Assembly: GCA_900215285.1 (NCBI GenBank)
Contig: OCMG01000004.1
Coordinates: forward strand, 186,001-250,000
Direction: 5' to 3'
From: Ensifer adhaerens
GTDB lineage: Bacteria > Pseudomonadota > Alphaproteobacteria > Rhizobiales > Rhizobiaceae
DNA length: 64,000 nt
The translations under genes and the position numbers were made by a program. Shown here one piece after another: positions 47,232 to 56,328 of this stretch (position 1 is its first letter; every line of letters begins with the position of its first letter). Below the pieces are notes generated by a model. It was not told where the DNA came from. It saw only the letters and a program-made list of their open reading frames with translations, and made no database searches.

Positions 47232-48611
47232 ATGCAGAACCCGAATTCCAATCCCTTCCTCCACGCGCCCATCGGCGCGCTCTTTGTCCGCACCGCGCTG
47301 CCGATGATCCTTGTCATGGTCGTCAACGGACTGTTTTCCGTGGTCGATGCCTTCTTCCTCGGCGTCTATGCCGGGGCCGATGCGCTGACGGCGGTGACGC
47401 TCACCTTCCCGATCTCCATGTTGATGATCGCGCTGACGACCATGGCCGGCGCGGGCATGGCGAGCCATGTCGCCCGCGCGCTCGGCGCTGGCGAACGGGA
47501 GCGCGCGCAATCGGTCTTCCTCTCCGCGCACACGCTGGCGCTCGGCTTCTGGGCGGTGCTGGCCGTCCTCTTCGCGGCTCTCGGCTGGCCGGCGATCCAG
47601 CTGGCGGCCAATCACGATGCGAGCCTTGCCGAACAGGGCTGGCGCTTCATGGCGATCACCATCTATGCCGCACCGGTCACCTTCTTCCTGTCGCTCCAGG
47701 GCGACACGCTGCGCTCGGAGGGCAAGGCGGGGCTGATGGCGATGCTGGCTGTGTCCGCTACGCTTCTCAACATCCTCTTCAACTATGTGCTGATCGGGCG
47801 GCTGGGCTATGGCACGGCCGGTTCCGCGGCGGGCACGATTGCGGCACAGGCGCTGGCGTTGATCGTGGTACTCACCATCCGTCTGCGCGGCCGCCTGCCC
47901 CTGACTTTCGTGGCACCGGCCGGTTTCCGCGCGACCGCCCATTGGGGCGAGATCGTGCGGCTTGGCCTGCCGCCGTCGCTCTCCTTCGTCGGCATTGCGC
48001 TGGCCTCGACCGCCATCATTGCCAGCGTGCAGGCCTGGGCGGGCGGGCATTATGCCGATACGATCGCCGCCTATGGCATCGTCGTGCGGATCATGAGCTT
48101 CTGCTTCCTGCCGCTGCTTGGCCTGAACCTCGCGGCGCAGAGCATTGCCGGGAATAATTATGGCGCGGGGCTCTATGCCCGCTCCGACCGCACAGCGATC
48201 TTCGCGCTCGGCGCGGCGCTCGTCTATGCGGCGGTACTGGAGACCGGGCTGGTGCTCTTTCCCGGCGCGGTTGGGCGGCTCTTTGTCGACAATCCGGCGG
48301 TCATTGCCGAGGTCGCGCGGCTCCTGCCCTATGCGATGGCGACCTATGTCATCTATGCACCGATGAATGTGCTGGCCGGCTATTTCCAGGCGCTGGGGCA
48401 GGCGCGGATGGCGGGGCTGCTCAGCCTCACGAAGCCATATCTGCTGTCCGTGCCGCTCATTCTCGCGCTGCCATTTGCAGTCGGCGAAAAGGGCATCTGG
48501 CTTGCCTCGCCGGTCGGCGATCTGGTGATGCTGGGGATTGTGGCACTGGCGCTGCGGCAGGCGGCAGCCCGGACGGGCGCGCGGCTGGGGATTTTTCACG
48601 CGCCAGCGTAG
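47232..48611 (+). CDS. MATE-family efflux transporter
   Basis: A 459-residue, 12-helix transporter of the DinF/NorM-type MATE family. The two six-helix halves are visible as repeated patterns: MILVMVVNGLFSVVDAFFLG near the N-terminus and SLSFVGIALASTAIIASVQ near residue 250. It probably exports drugs or metabolites using Na+ or H+; the substrate is unknown. ATG 47232 begins MQNPNSNPFLHAPIG. No regulator is adjacent; the DUF523 gene is convergent 4 nt away. Confidence 0.9.
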   Translation: MQNPNSNPFLHAPIGALFVRTALPMILVMVVNGLFSVVDAFFLGVYAGADALTAVTLTFPISMLMIALTTMAGAGMASHVARALGAGERERAQSVFLSAHTLALGFWAVLAVLFAALGWPAIQLAANHDASLAEQGWRFMAITIYAAPVTFFLSLQGDTLRSEGKAGLMAMLAVSATLLNILFNYVLIGRLGYGTAGSAAGTIAAQALALIVVLTIRLRGRLPLTFVAPAGFRATAHWGEIVRLGLPPSLSFVGIALASTAIIASVQAWAGGHYADTIAAYGIVVRIMSFCFLPLLGLNLAAQSIAGNNYGAGLYARSDRTAIFALGAALVYAAVLETGLVLFPGAVGRLFVDNPAVIAEVARLLPYAMATYVIYAPMNVLAGYFQALGQARMAGLLSLTKPYLLSVPLILALPFAVGEKGIWLASPVGDLVMLGIVALALRQAAARTGARLGIFHAPA

Positions 48612-48615
48612 CGCC

Positions 48616-49119
48616 TCACTGGTCGCGAAGAAAATCCTCCAGCGCCTCGACCTCCTGATGCGAAAACACCGGCAGGCCGGCGGCGGCAAACAGCGCCGCC
48701 GTCACACCCTGGCCGGCATGTTTCGCGCCGGAAAACGTGCCGTCATAGATCGCCCGCGATCCGCAAGACGGGCTGCCGTCGATGAGAAGCGCCGCCACGC
48801 AGCCGGTCTGACGCGCGAGATCAAGTGCTGCCATTGCGCCGTCCATATAGGCGGCTGTCACATCTCTGCCGCCGCTTTCGAGCACGCGGGCGCGGCCGTC
48901 CAGAACATCAGCGCCGGTCATGCCCTGCTCGATTTCGGCTGGCAGGCGCGGCGTATCGAAACCGCCGGCGAGTTCGGGACAGATGGCGACAAGGCGGCCT
49001 TCCTCGCGCCAGCGGGCGACAAGGGGATGGTCAAGGGTTTTCGCCTGACCGTCATAGCGGACGGGTTGGCCGTGGAGGCAGGCGCTGATGAGGATTTTCA
49101 ATGGGTTCTTCTCTGACAC
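48616..49119 (-). CDS. DUF523 protein, TudS-like thiouracil desulfidase family
   Basis: A ~167-residue protein. The DUF523 hallmarks are ISACLHGQPVRYDG, AICPELAGG and DGSPSCGSR, whose cysteines match the three ligands of the [4Fe-4S] cluster in TudS desulfidases, which convert thiouracil to uracil. The same activity is plausible but unproven here. The start is uncertain: GTG 49119 fits the family better than an upstream codon inside the palindromic element; a TTG eight codons later with GAGAAG in front is also possible. Confidence 0.8.
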   Translation of the reverse strand: MSEKNPLKILISACLHGQPVRYDGQAKTLDHPLVARWREEGRLVAICPELAGGFDTPRLPAEIEQGMTGADVLDGRARVLESGGRDVTAAYMDGAMAALDLARQTGCVAALLIDGSPSCGSRAIYDGTFSGAKHAGQGVTAALFAAAGLPVFSHQEVEALEDFLRDQ

Positions 49120-49127
49120 GGCAGTGC

Positions 49128-49310
49128 CCCCCTCTCTTGCGATTTCTAACACTTAGCTGAAGCTAAGATGTTGAAATCGCTTTCTCCCCCACCAGGGGGG
49201 AGATTGGAGCAAGCGGCAGCCTCACACTCCCCATCTCCCCCCTGGTGGGGGAGAAAGCAAAATCATGATCTTAGCCAAAGGCTAAGTCATAGATTTTGCA
49301 AGACAGGGGG
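49128..49310. repeat. Family-B palindromic element, copy 2
   Basis: A 183-bp element nearly identical to that at 16438-16621. Inverted ends CCCCCTCTCTTGC and GCAAGACAGGGGG match at 12 of 13 positions. Internal TTAGC/GCTAA and CTTTCTCCCCC/GGGGGAGAAAG stems are kept while loops differ, consistent with pairing constraints. Lies between the DUF523 gene start and the glyS stop. Confidence 0.82.
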
Positions 49311-49317
49311 TCTGGCG

Positions 49318-51717
49318 TTACCCCGAAATCTTCGAGAAATCCGCCACCGTGCCCGTCGCCTCGCGGATCAGCGCCAGAAGCGCAAGCCGATTGGCGCGGA
49401 TCGCAGGGTTTTCGTCATTGACCAGCACGTCGGTGAAGAAGCGGTCGACCGGGCCGCGGAGCTTCGAAAGGGCGGCCATGGCGTCGCGGAAGTCCTCGCG
49501 CTTGACGGCCTCGTCGGCTTCCTGGCGGGAAAGGGCGACGGCAGCAAAGAGCGCCTTTTCGGCCTCCTCGGTGAAGAGCGCATCGTCTACGGAGCTTGCA
49601 ACCTTCGTGCCCTTCTTCTCTTCGGCGGCGAGCAGCTGCGTGGCGCGCTTGGTGCCGGCGAGCAGGTTCTTGCCGTCTTCCGAGGTGATGAAGGCCGTCA
49701 GCGCCTCGGCGCGGCGGGCCACCATCAGGAGATCATCCGCATCCGGCGTCAGCACGGCGTCGATGATGTCATGACGCGCGCCGAGATCGCGGAGATAGAC
49801 CTTCAGGCGGTCATGGAAGAAGGAGAGGAGGCTCGTTTCCAGATCAATGACCGACGGAAACTCTGCAAGCACTTCCGCTCCGTGCATACTCAGCCGGAAC
49901 GGCAGCTTCCCATCAGAACCTGCGATTGTTTGATCTCTCACCGCATAAAAAGATCCGCTTGGATCAAACAAATTTTCGAAGCGAGCCCTTTGATTTTCAG
50001 AATGTGAGTAATGGCCAACGGACATATAACCAGAGCCGTGAGACTGGCCAGCTATTTGCTTGCCCTTTGCAAACACATACACGTCACCTTTCTGTTGCCC
50101 CGTAAGCACGCTGAAAAATGACCAATAGAACGCAGCTGAGAGATTGAGCCGCACACCCTTCTCCAGCAACACCCTGATCACACCCAGCGCCGCACGGCGC
50201 AGCGCATAGGGATCCTTCGAGCCCGTGGGCTTCTCGTCGATCGCCCAGAAGCCAACCAGCGTGTCGAGCTTGTCGGCGAGCGCGACCGCGACCGCGACCG
50301 GGTTGGTTGGCAGACTGTCGGACGGGCCGAGGGGTTTGTAGTGTTCCTCGATGGCAGCGGCCACGTCGGCATCTTCGCCCTGCAGGAGCGCATATTTGCG
50401 GCCCATGAGGCCCTGAAGCTCGGGGAATTCGCCGACGGCTTCGGTGCGAAGGTCGGCTTTCGCGAGAACCACGGCGCGGTCGACCTTGGCGGCATCGGCG
50501 CCGGTGATCCTGGCAAGTTCGGCGGCCAGCGCCCGGATGCGCGTGACGCGTTCGCCCTGCGAACCGAGCTTGGCATGGAAGGTGACGCCGAGATGGTCGA
50601 GCTTCGCCATGCGCTGGTCGAGCGGCTTCTTGAGGTCGAGGCGGAACTTGGCGGCGCTGTCCTTCAGGTCGCCGAGGTCGGGCATGTCCTTCTGGTCGCG
50701 CTTGTAGAAATGCGCGGCATCCGACAGGCGGGCGCGGACGACCTTGCCATTGCCATGCATGATTTCCTTGCCATCGTCCTTGGCGGCGATGTTGGAAACC
50801 AGGATGAAGCGGTTGGCCAGCCCCTCGACGCCTTGGCGCCGGCAGACGAAACATTTCTGGTTTGTCTTGATGGTCAGGCGGATGATTTCGGCGGGGATTT
50901 CGAGGAATTCCTCCTCGAACGTGCCCATCAGCACATGCGGATATTCGACAAGGCCGGAGACCTCATCGAGCAGGCCCTCGTCCTCGACCAGTTCAAGCCC
51001 GGAGGCGAAGGCGAGGTTCTGGGCGTCCTGCAGGATGATCTGCTTGCGGCGCTCGGCATCAAGCACGACCTTGGCCTTCTCAAGGCTCGCGGCATAATCG
51101 TCGAAGCGGCGGACCGTGATCGGGCCCGGCGCATGGAAGCGGTGGCCGTAGGTGACATTGCCGGCGACGATGTCATCGACTTCAAACGGGATGACGACCG
51201 TTTCGTCATGTTCGGGGCCGAACATGCAGACGATGGATTGCAGCGGGCGCACCCAGCGCAGAGCGCCGGGCTTGGCCGAGGCGGCACCCGAGCGCATCGA
51301 CTTGGGCCACGGGAAATTGCGGATGATGCCGGGCATGACATCGGCGATGATGTCTTCTGCCGCGCGGCCGGGCTTCTGGATCACGGCAATGTAGAACTCG
51401 CCCTTCTTGGGATCGGTGACTTTCTCGGCCTGATCGACGGAGGTGAGGCCGGCGGAACGCAGGAAGCCTTCGATCGCCTGCGCGGGGGCATCCGTGCGGG
51501 GGCCCTTCTTTTCCTCGCGCGTGTCGGCGGAACGGGCGGTGAGGCCGCGAATGTCGAGCGTGAGGCGGCGCGGCGTCCAGTATTCGCGCGCGCCCTCATA
51601 GGTCAGGCCTGCCTCGACCAGCGCATCGGTCACCAGCTTCTTCAGGTCGCCGGCAGCTTTTCTCTGCATGCGGGCGGGGATTTCCTCGGAGCGAAGTTCA
51701 AGCAGAAGGTCCGGCAT
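49318..51717 (-). CDS. glyS: Glycyl-tRNA synthetase beta subunit with internal insertion
   Basis: A 799-residue subunit of the alpha2-beta2 glycyl-tRNA synthetase; it mainly binds tRNA(Gly). Core blocks are present: [23 protein letters not shown]-like [31 protein letters not shown], the HD-domain-like [15 protein letters not shown] and the C-terminal [15 protein letters not shown]. Between [15 protein letters not shown] and [13 protein letters not shown] there is an extra ~100-residue segment (~525-628) that I do not expect in the family; its codons are AT-richer. The frame is open throughout. ATG 51717 is chosen. GlyQ is encoded 5 kb away on the same strand. Confidence 0.9.
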   Translation of the reverse strand: MPDLLLELRSEEIPARMQRKAAGDLKKLVTDALVEAGLTYEGAREYWTPRRLTLDIRGLTARSADTREEKKGPRTDAPAQAIEGFLRSAGLTSVDQAEKVTDPKKGEFYIAVIQKPGRAAEDIIADVMPGIIRNFPWPKSMRSGAASAKPGALRWVRPLQSIVCMFGPEHDETVVIPFEVDDIVAGNVTYGHRFHAPGPITVRRFDDYAASLEKAKVVLDAERRKQIILQDAQNLAFASGLELVEDEGLLDEVSGLVEYPHVLMGTFEEEFLEIPAEIIRLTIKTNQKCFVCRRQGVEGLANRFILVSNIAAKDDGKEIMHGNGKVVRARLSDAAHFYKRDQKDMPDLGDLKDSAAKFRLDLKKPLDQRMAKLDHLGVTFHAKLGSQGERVTRIRALAAELARITGADAAKVDRAVVLAKADLRTEAVGEFPELQGLMGRKYALLQGEDADVAAAIEEHYKPLGPSDSLPTNPVAVAVALADKLDTLVGFWAIDEKPTGSKDPYALRRAALGVIRVLLEKGVRLNLSAAFYWSFFSVLTGQQKGDVYVFAKGKQIAGQSHGSGYMSVGHYSHSENQRARFENLFDPSGSFYAVRDQTIAGSDGKLPFRLSMHGAEVLAEFPSVIDLETSLLSFFHDRLKVYLRDLGARHDIIDAVLTPDADDLLMVARRAEALTAFITSEDGKNLLAGTKRATQLLAAEEKKGTKVASSVDDALFTEEAEKALFAAVALSRQEADEAVKREDFRDAMAALSKLRGPVDRFFTDVLVNDENPAIRANRLALLALIREATGTVADFSKISG

Positions 51718-51943
51718 GGTCTTGGCGCACAATCTTTAAAGGTTGTTTTTCAGTGCGCGGGACTTAGCAAGCCAAGGCCTCCTTGTCACCTGCAAAGCGG
51801 CCGAAATCGGCTATCGGCTGCCCGCGAATGGCCCTGAAGTTTTCCCTTTCGAACCGCAATTCCGCCAAGAGACGATTTCAAATTCCGCTCGTTAGTGCTC
51901 ACGAACATAGGCCGTGACTATCAAGCGGCTGGAAGGAGATCAG

Positions 51944-52603
51944 ATGCACACGAACAAGTTTTCCCGCATGTCTGCGGTCGCCCTCATCATCGGCAGCATG
52001 GTTGCCGCCCCCGCCTTTGCCGCCGGCAACGGCAATGGCGGTGGGAACGGCGCCGGAAATGGCGGAGGCAATGCGGGCGGCAACAGCTCCAGCCATTCCT
52101 CCAGCGACAATGCCGGTGGCAAATCGGTGACGCCAGGCACGGCGACCACGATGGACAAGGCCGCTATGAAGCACTCCGATATGGACGCCGGCACGAGCAA
52201 GGGTAAGTCGGCCTCCAAGAGCGGCGCGTCCGACCTCGGCAAGTTGAACGGCTTCCTGCATGCCTCGCCCGAAGCGCTGCAGAAGGCCGCTCCGAACTCC
52301 GCAATCGGCCTCGTCACGCATGGCTATGCCAACGCGCTGAACTCCTATCTCGCAGGCGGTGCGAACGCCAAGACCGCGACGGATGTTTATGCCGCACTGG
52401 AAAAGGCCGCCAACAAGCCGCTGACCGCCACCACGATCGCCGCGGTTGACGCCAAACTCGCCAAGACCGATCCGACGCTGGCCAAGGCCATTGCCGCGCA
52501 TCCGGGCGGCGCGAAGGGTCTGGCGCAAGAAATCGCCGCTGCCGGTCCCGCCAAGAAGGCAACCGGGACGATGGCTCCGACCCCGAAGAAGACCGTGCAG
52601 TAA
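51944..52603 (+). CDS. Secreted Gly/Asn/Ser-rich hypothetical protein
   Basis: A 219-residue protein with a Sec signal peptide (residues ~1-27, SAVALIIGSMVAAPAFAAG). The mature N-terminus is low-complexity (GNGNGGGNGAGNGGGN, then Ser-rich) and likely unfolded; a structured helical C-terminal half (LGKLNGFLHASPEALQKAAP, AALEKAANKPLTATTIAAV) follows. I do not recognise a named family. ATG 51944 has a strong GGAAGGAG site. A good terminator follows its stop. Confidence 0.72.
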   Translation: MHTNKFSRMSAVALIIGSMVAAPAFAAGNGNGGGNGAGNGGGNAGGNSSSHSSSDNAGGKSVTPGTATTMDKAAMKHSDMDAGTSKGKSASKSGASDLGKLNGFLHASPEALQKAAPNSAIGLVTHGYANALNSYLAGGANAKTATDVYAALEKAANKPLTATTIAAVDAKLAKTDPTLAKAIAAHPGGAKGLAQEIAAAGPAKKATGTMAPTPKKTVQ

Positions 52604-52624
52604 GCCTGACCTCGCGTCTCAATT

Positions 52625-52661
52625 GCCCGCCGCTTTCGACCCCAGAGCGGCGGGCTTTTTT
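52625..52661 (+). terminator. Rho-independent terminator
   Basis: A 10-bp stem GCCCGCCGCT / AGCGGCGGGC with an 11-nt loop is followed by six Ts, 22 nt after the secreted-protein gene. Confidence 0.9.
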
Positions 52662-52680
52662 ATGGAGTTTGGCGGGGCAG

Positions 52681-52803
52681 ACCCCTCACCCCGCCTCCGC
52701 TTCGCTCGGCGGACCTCTCCCCGAGGGGAGAGGAGGATCGGCAACGTCGCGGCCCCTCATCTTCTCCCCTTGGGGAGAAGATGCCGGCAGGCAGATGAGG
52801 GGT
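52681..52803. repeat. Palindromic intergenic element, family C
   Basis: A 123-bp element with perfect 8-bp inverted ends (ACCCCTCA / TGAGGGGT). Two internal hairpins: CTCTCCCCGAGGGGAGAG and CTTCTCCCCTTGGGGAGAAG; a GATGCCGGCAGGCAGA stretch is shared with family A. Single copy in this window. Confidence 0.75.
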
Positions 52804-52841
52804 GGCAAAGCGGTACAGGGTGAATGTCTGGCGAGCGCCGC

Positions 52842-55001
52842 TTACCAGCCGCCGCCACCGCCACCGCCACCCCCGCCGCCGGAGGAGCCGCCGCCGCTGA
52901 AGCCGCCGGAAGACGAGCTGGATGGCGGAGGGGCTGGCAGCGTCGACTGGATGGTGGACGCCATGGAATGCGAGAAGCCGCCGACAGAGCCGGCAAAGCC
53001 GCCGTAATTGGAGCCGGAATACCAGCCGGGCTGATAGTCATCGATCTTCGCCGCCGCGAGCCACTTGTCGAACGTCTCCGTCCAGGGCTTTTCGACGCCC
53101 AGTGCCACGGCATAGGGCAGCAGCTTTTCGAAATGCTGCGGCGACATCTGCGGCGCGCCGGCCATGTTCATGCGGTCCTTTTCGGCGAGCGTCAGGTACT
53201 GCCGCAGGCCGTCGATCCCATCCATCATCTTTGCGCCAAGCGCGGTCGGCGCGCCCATGATGAAGAAGGCGAGGATGTTGGCGATCACGATGCCGCCGAG
53301 ACCGACAATGACGGGAAGTTCGCCATGGGACAGCAGTTCCTCGAACATCAGCGAGACGATGGAGCCGAGAACCGAGAAAGCGGCCAGCCCGATGATCCCG
53401 AGGACGATGATGTAGAAGATCTTGCGCCCTGCCGACACACCGGGCCGAAAGCCCTTGCCGAGCACGCCGGCGAAGACGCCGAGAACGGCGGCCAGAATCA
53501 CTGGGACGACGAGTAGCGCGATGTCATCCGAGGAGAAGCGGCCGAAGGCAATCAGAGAGACGAAGGTGACGATGGACAGGATGACGCCGAGCACCACATA
53601 GCCGATATTGGCGTTGTAATATTTGCCCCGATTTTCCTTCGTAATGGCATCCACAAAGGCCGCGCCCGCCGCCTGCACGGCCGTGCCATTGGATTTGTCC
53701 AGCCGGAGCGTTCCGCCGGCGGACACGACGCGGGCCATGATGGCGCCTTCGCCGGGTGGCAGTTTGGTTGCGCCACCGCTCTTCGTATCCGTGAGGATGA
53801 TCGAGGTCTTGAGGTCTTCGAGCTTCAGCCGGCCGGCGACGGCGAGGTTCAGGGCTGCGGCCGAAAACGCCTTCCAGCCGCCATCGCCGAAGCCCTTGTT
53901 GTCGATATAGTTCACCAGCGCCGGCGAAATGCCGTCCGGCGCATCCCAGCGCGGCACGACGATGCCGCGCGGCGGATCGCGGCCGACCTTGAGCCAAGAC
54001 CAGCCATACCAGCCCCAGACGAGGGCGAGGCCGATCAGCGCGATGAAGGCGTTGCGATTATCTTTCAGCCACCACCAGCGTTGCTGTTCCGCAGACGGCG
54101 GATCGATCGCGCCCTTGGGCAGGGTGATCCAGGCGGTCATGCCGTCATTCGGGCTGAGGGCGCGGGTGGCCTGTACATTGACCGTCGCGCCGCTCATGCG
54201 GATCGTCCCATCGCTTCCCGTTGCGCCGGCAGCGCCGGTATAGATCTGAAGGCGGGTCGGCTTTACACCGTCGGGCAGATGGATATCCGCGTTCGCCTGC
54301 AGGATCGGGAATTTCCAGAAATTGCCCGTCACGTTCCAGGCGAAGAGGTCGGCATTCGGTCCGTAGCGTACCTGCCGGTTCGTCGTGTAGACGAACTCAT
54401 AGACGTGGCGGCCGGAACTGACATAGGTGTCCTTGTCGCCGGCATAGATGCGGATGCCGTTGTCAATATATTCGGTCGAATGCGGCTCATCGCGCCCATC
54501 GCGGCGCACCGCCGTCAGCGAGAAATCGACCTCGCCAATCGAGCCATCCGTTTTGCGGAAGGTCAGCGGGAAATCGCGGAAGATGCCGTGGCGGATGTCA
54601 CGCCCTTCTGCATTGACCTCGATCTGTTCGGTGACGGTGACGAGGCCGCTCTTGTCGAGGGTCACATCGGCATGGAAGTTGCGGATGACTTCGGCGGCGG
54701 TGGCAGGGAGTGCGGCGAAGAGGAGGAAGAGAACAGCAGTCAGGACCGAGATCGGGGCATAAGACCCCCTCTGGCCTGCCGGCCATCTCCCCCACAAGGG
54801 GGGAGAGGACTCGTGGCGAGCGCCGCGCGTCCCTCTCGCTTGTCCACGTATAGGCGGGGTAACCCAACCGCGTTCGATGGGTTCATTGCTGGATGGCAAA
54901 GCGTGCCGCAATCCGTCTCCCCCCTTGTGGGGGAGATGGCGGCAGCCAGAGGGGGAATCGAGCCCGCCAACAGACGAGAGGGGGTCTTTGAGACTGTTCA
55001 T
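52842..55001 (-). CDS. DUF2207 membrane protein with element-derived N-terminal extension
   Basis: A 719-residue protein as read from ATG 55001. The DUF2207 ectodomain (EVIRNFHADVTLDKSGLVTV, RHGIFRDFPLTFRK) begins near residue 102, followed by a helix ~318-336, the cytoplasmic/adjacent region (GWKAFSAAALNLAVAGRL), two more helix pairs (~475-520, ~535-600) and a Gly/Ser-rich tail ending in a poly-Gly run. The family partner of LemA; function unknown. The signal-peptide core SVLTAVLFLLFAALPATAA sits at about residue 80, behind 76 codons supplied by a palindromic element (54761-54988). An aberrant N-terminus may impair export. Confidence 0.8.
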   Translation of the reverse strand: MNSLKDPLSSVGGLDSPSGCRHLPHKGGDGLRHALPSSNEPIERGWVTPPIRGQARGTRGARHESSPPLWGRWPAGQRGSYAPISVLTAVLFLLFAALPATAAEVIRNFHADVTLDKSGLVTVTEQIEVNAEGRDIRHGIFRDFPLTFRKTDGSIGEVDFSLTAVRRDGRDEPHSTEYIDNGIRIYAGDKDTYVSSGRHVYEFVYTTNRQVRYGPNADLFAWNVTGNFWKFPILQANADIHLPDGVKPTRLQIYTGAAGATGSDGTIRMSGATVNVQATRALSPNDGMTAWITLPKGAIDPPSAEQQRWWWLKDNRNAFIALIGLALVWGWYGWSWLKVGRDPPRGIVVPRWDAPDGISPALVNYIDNKGFGDGGWKAFSAAALNLAVAGRLKLEDLKTSIILTDTKSGGATKLPPGEGAIMARVVSAGGTLRLDKSNGTAVQAAGAAFVDAITKENRGKYYNANIGYVVLGVILSIVTFVSLIAFGRFSSDDIALLVVPVILAAVLGVFAGVLGKGFRPGVSAGRKIFYIIVLGIIGLAAFSVLGSIVSLMFEELLSHGELPVIVGLGGIVIANILAFFIMGAPTALGAKMMDGIDGLRQYLTLAEKDRMNMAGAPQMSPQHFEKLLPYAVALGVEKPWTETFDKWLAAAKIDDYQPGWYSGSNYGGFAGSVGGFSHSMASTIQSTLPAPPPSSSSSGGFSGGGSSGGGGGGGGGGGW
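54761..54988. repeat. Family-A element inserted in frame in the DUF2207 gene
   Basis: A 228-bp element with perfect 12-bp inverted ends (AAGACCCCCTCT / AGAGGGGGTCTT). Just inside each end are CTCCCCC...GGGGGAG hairpins. It lies within the reading frame just after the DUF2207 start, and 228 is exactly 76 codons with no stop. Removing it joins ATGAACAGTCTCA to ATGCCCCGATCTC, giving MNSLNAPISVLTAVLFLLF, a normal signal-peptide start. Confidence 0.85.
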
Positions 55002-55023
55002 GCCATTCCCCCCTTTAACGAAA

Positions 55024-56286
55024 CTATCCCGCCTTACGCTCAAATTTCACGCCAAGCGAGCCGAGCGCATCCCAATAGTTCGGATAGGTCTTGGCGACGC
55101 AGGACGGGTTCTCGATGGCGATGCCGGATGTCTTGAGGCCGGCGAGCGCGAAGCTCATGGCGATGCGGTGATCGGCGAAGGTGTCGATGCGCGCCGAAAC
55201 GGTCTGGCCGGCCAGCGCCGGATCAGCGTTGACGATGAGGTCGTCGCCCTCCTCGCGCGCAAGGCCCGGACGGATGTTGTTCAGCCCCAGCGACAGCGCG
55301 CGGATGCGGTCGCATTCCTTGACGCGCAGGTTCTCGATGCCTGTGAAGCGCACGGGCGTTTCGTTGTACGCGGCGAGCACGGCGAGCGTCGGAATGGCAT
55401 CCTGCATCTGGCTGCCGTCGATCTCGGCGGGCATATGCGGGAAAGCGGCGATCATGTCGTAGGAACGCGCATCCGGCTGGGAAAATTCGGTTGCGGCGAC
55501 GCCGAGGTCTATTTTACCCTTGGTCAGCACTTCAGCACCCCAGAGATAGGTGGCGGCAGAGGCGTCGGGTTCGATGAGATAATCGGCGGCGCGATATCCG
55601 GTCGGCGCGATGACCCAGCGGGCATTGCCCTCCTCGCGGACGTCCGCGCCAAAGGCGGTCATGCAGGCAGTCGTCAGCGTGATATAGCCGCGCGCGCCGA
55701 TGGCCGAACCCGCAAGCTCGACCGTGAAAGGCTCACGCCCGCAGGCGGCAGCCATCAGGAGCGCCGAGACATATTGCGACGACAGGCCGGCATCGATGAC
55801 GACGCGGTTGGCGGTGAAGCCGCCCTTGGCGTCCACCGTAACCGGCGGGCAGCCGGTCGGGGCCTCGATCTGAACGCCGAGAGAGGCGAGCGAGGCGACC
55901 AGCGGCGCGATGGGGCGCTTGCGCATATGCTCATCGCCATCGACCACGAAACGGCCGTTGAACATGGCAACGGCGGCGGTCAGGAAGCGTGTCGCCGTCC
56001 CGGCATTGCCGAGGAAGAGCGGCTTTTCCGGCTCCTTGAACGTGCCGGAGCTGGTGACGACGAAGGTTGTCGCGTCCGGCTCTTCGACCGTGACGCCCAT
56101 CGCGCGCAGGGCCTCGGCCATATAGAGCGTGTCGTCGCTTTTCAGCGCGCCGGTCAGCCGGCTCGTGCCCCTGGCAAGGCCGGCGAGCAGGAGCGCGCGG
56201 TTGGTGATCGACTTGGAGCCGGGCGGCATCACGCGGCCGGTCAGCGCATGGTCCGGCGGGATGACGGTGAGCGTATCTTTGTTCAT
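55024..56286 (-). CDS. aroA: 3-phosphoshikimate 1-carboxyvinyltransferase (EPSP synthase)
   Basis: Sixth shikimate-pathway step: shikimate-3-phosphate plus PEP to EPSP. The 420-residue length fits. PPGSKSITNRALLLAGLARG (N-terminal substrate site), LFLGNAGTATRFLTAAVAM (PEP site), DGDEHMRKRPIAPLV, and the C-terminal FTGIENLRVKECDRIRAL with FADHRIAMSFAL are all present. In the PEP loop the threonine of GNAGTA is kept but the residue equal to E. coli Pro101 is Phe. ATG 56286 is used. It lies 42 nt after lemA and 22 nt before the DUF2207 gene, i.e. between two genes usually adjacent. Confidence 0.94.
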   Translation of the reverse strand: MNKDTLTVIPPDHALTGRVMPPGSKSITNRALLLAGLARGTSRLTGALKSDDTLYMAEALRAMGVTVEEPDATTFVVTSSGTFKEPEKPLFLGNAGTATRFLTAAVAMFNGRFVVDGDEHMRKRPIAPLVASLASLGVQIEAPTGCPPVTVDAKGGFTANRVVIDAGLSSQYVSALLMAAACGREPFTVELAGSAIGARGYITLTTACMTAFGADVREEGNARWVIAPTGYRAADYLIEPDASAATYLWGAEVLTKGKIDLGVAATEFSQPDARSYDMIAAFPHMPAEIDGSQMQDAIPTLAVLAAYNETPVRFTGIENLRVKECDRIRALSLGLNNIRPGLAREEGDDLIVNADPALAGQTVSARIDTFADHRIAMSFALAGLKTSGIAIENPSCVAKTYPNYWDALGSLGVKFERKAG

Positions 56287-56328
56287 GTCTTATCGGTCTC
56301 GGCGGAAGAAAATTTCCCCCGCCCTTTA

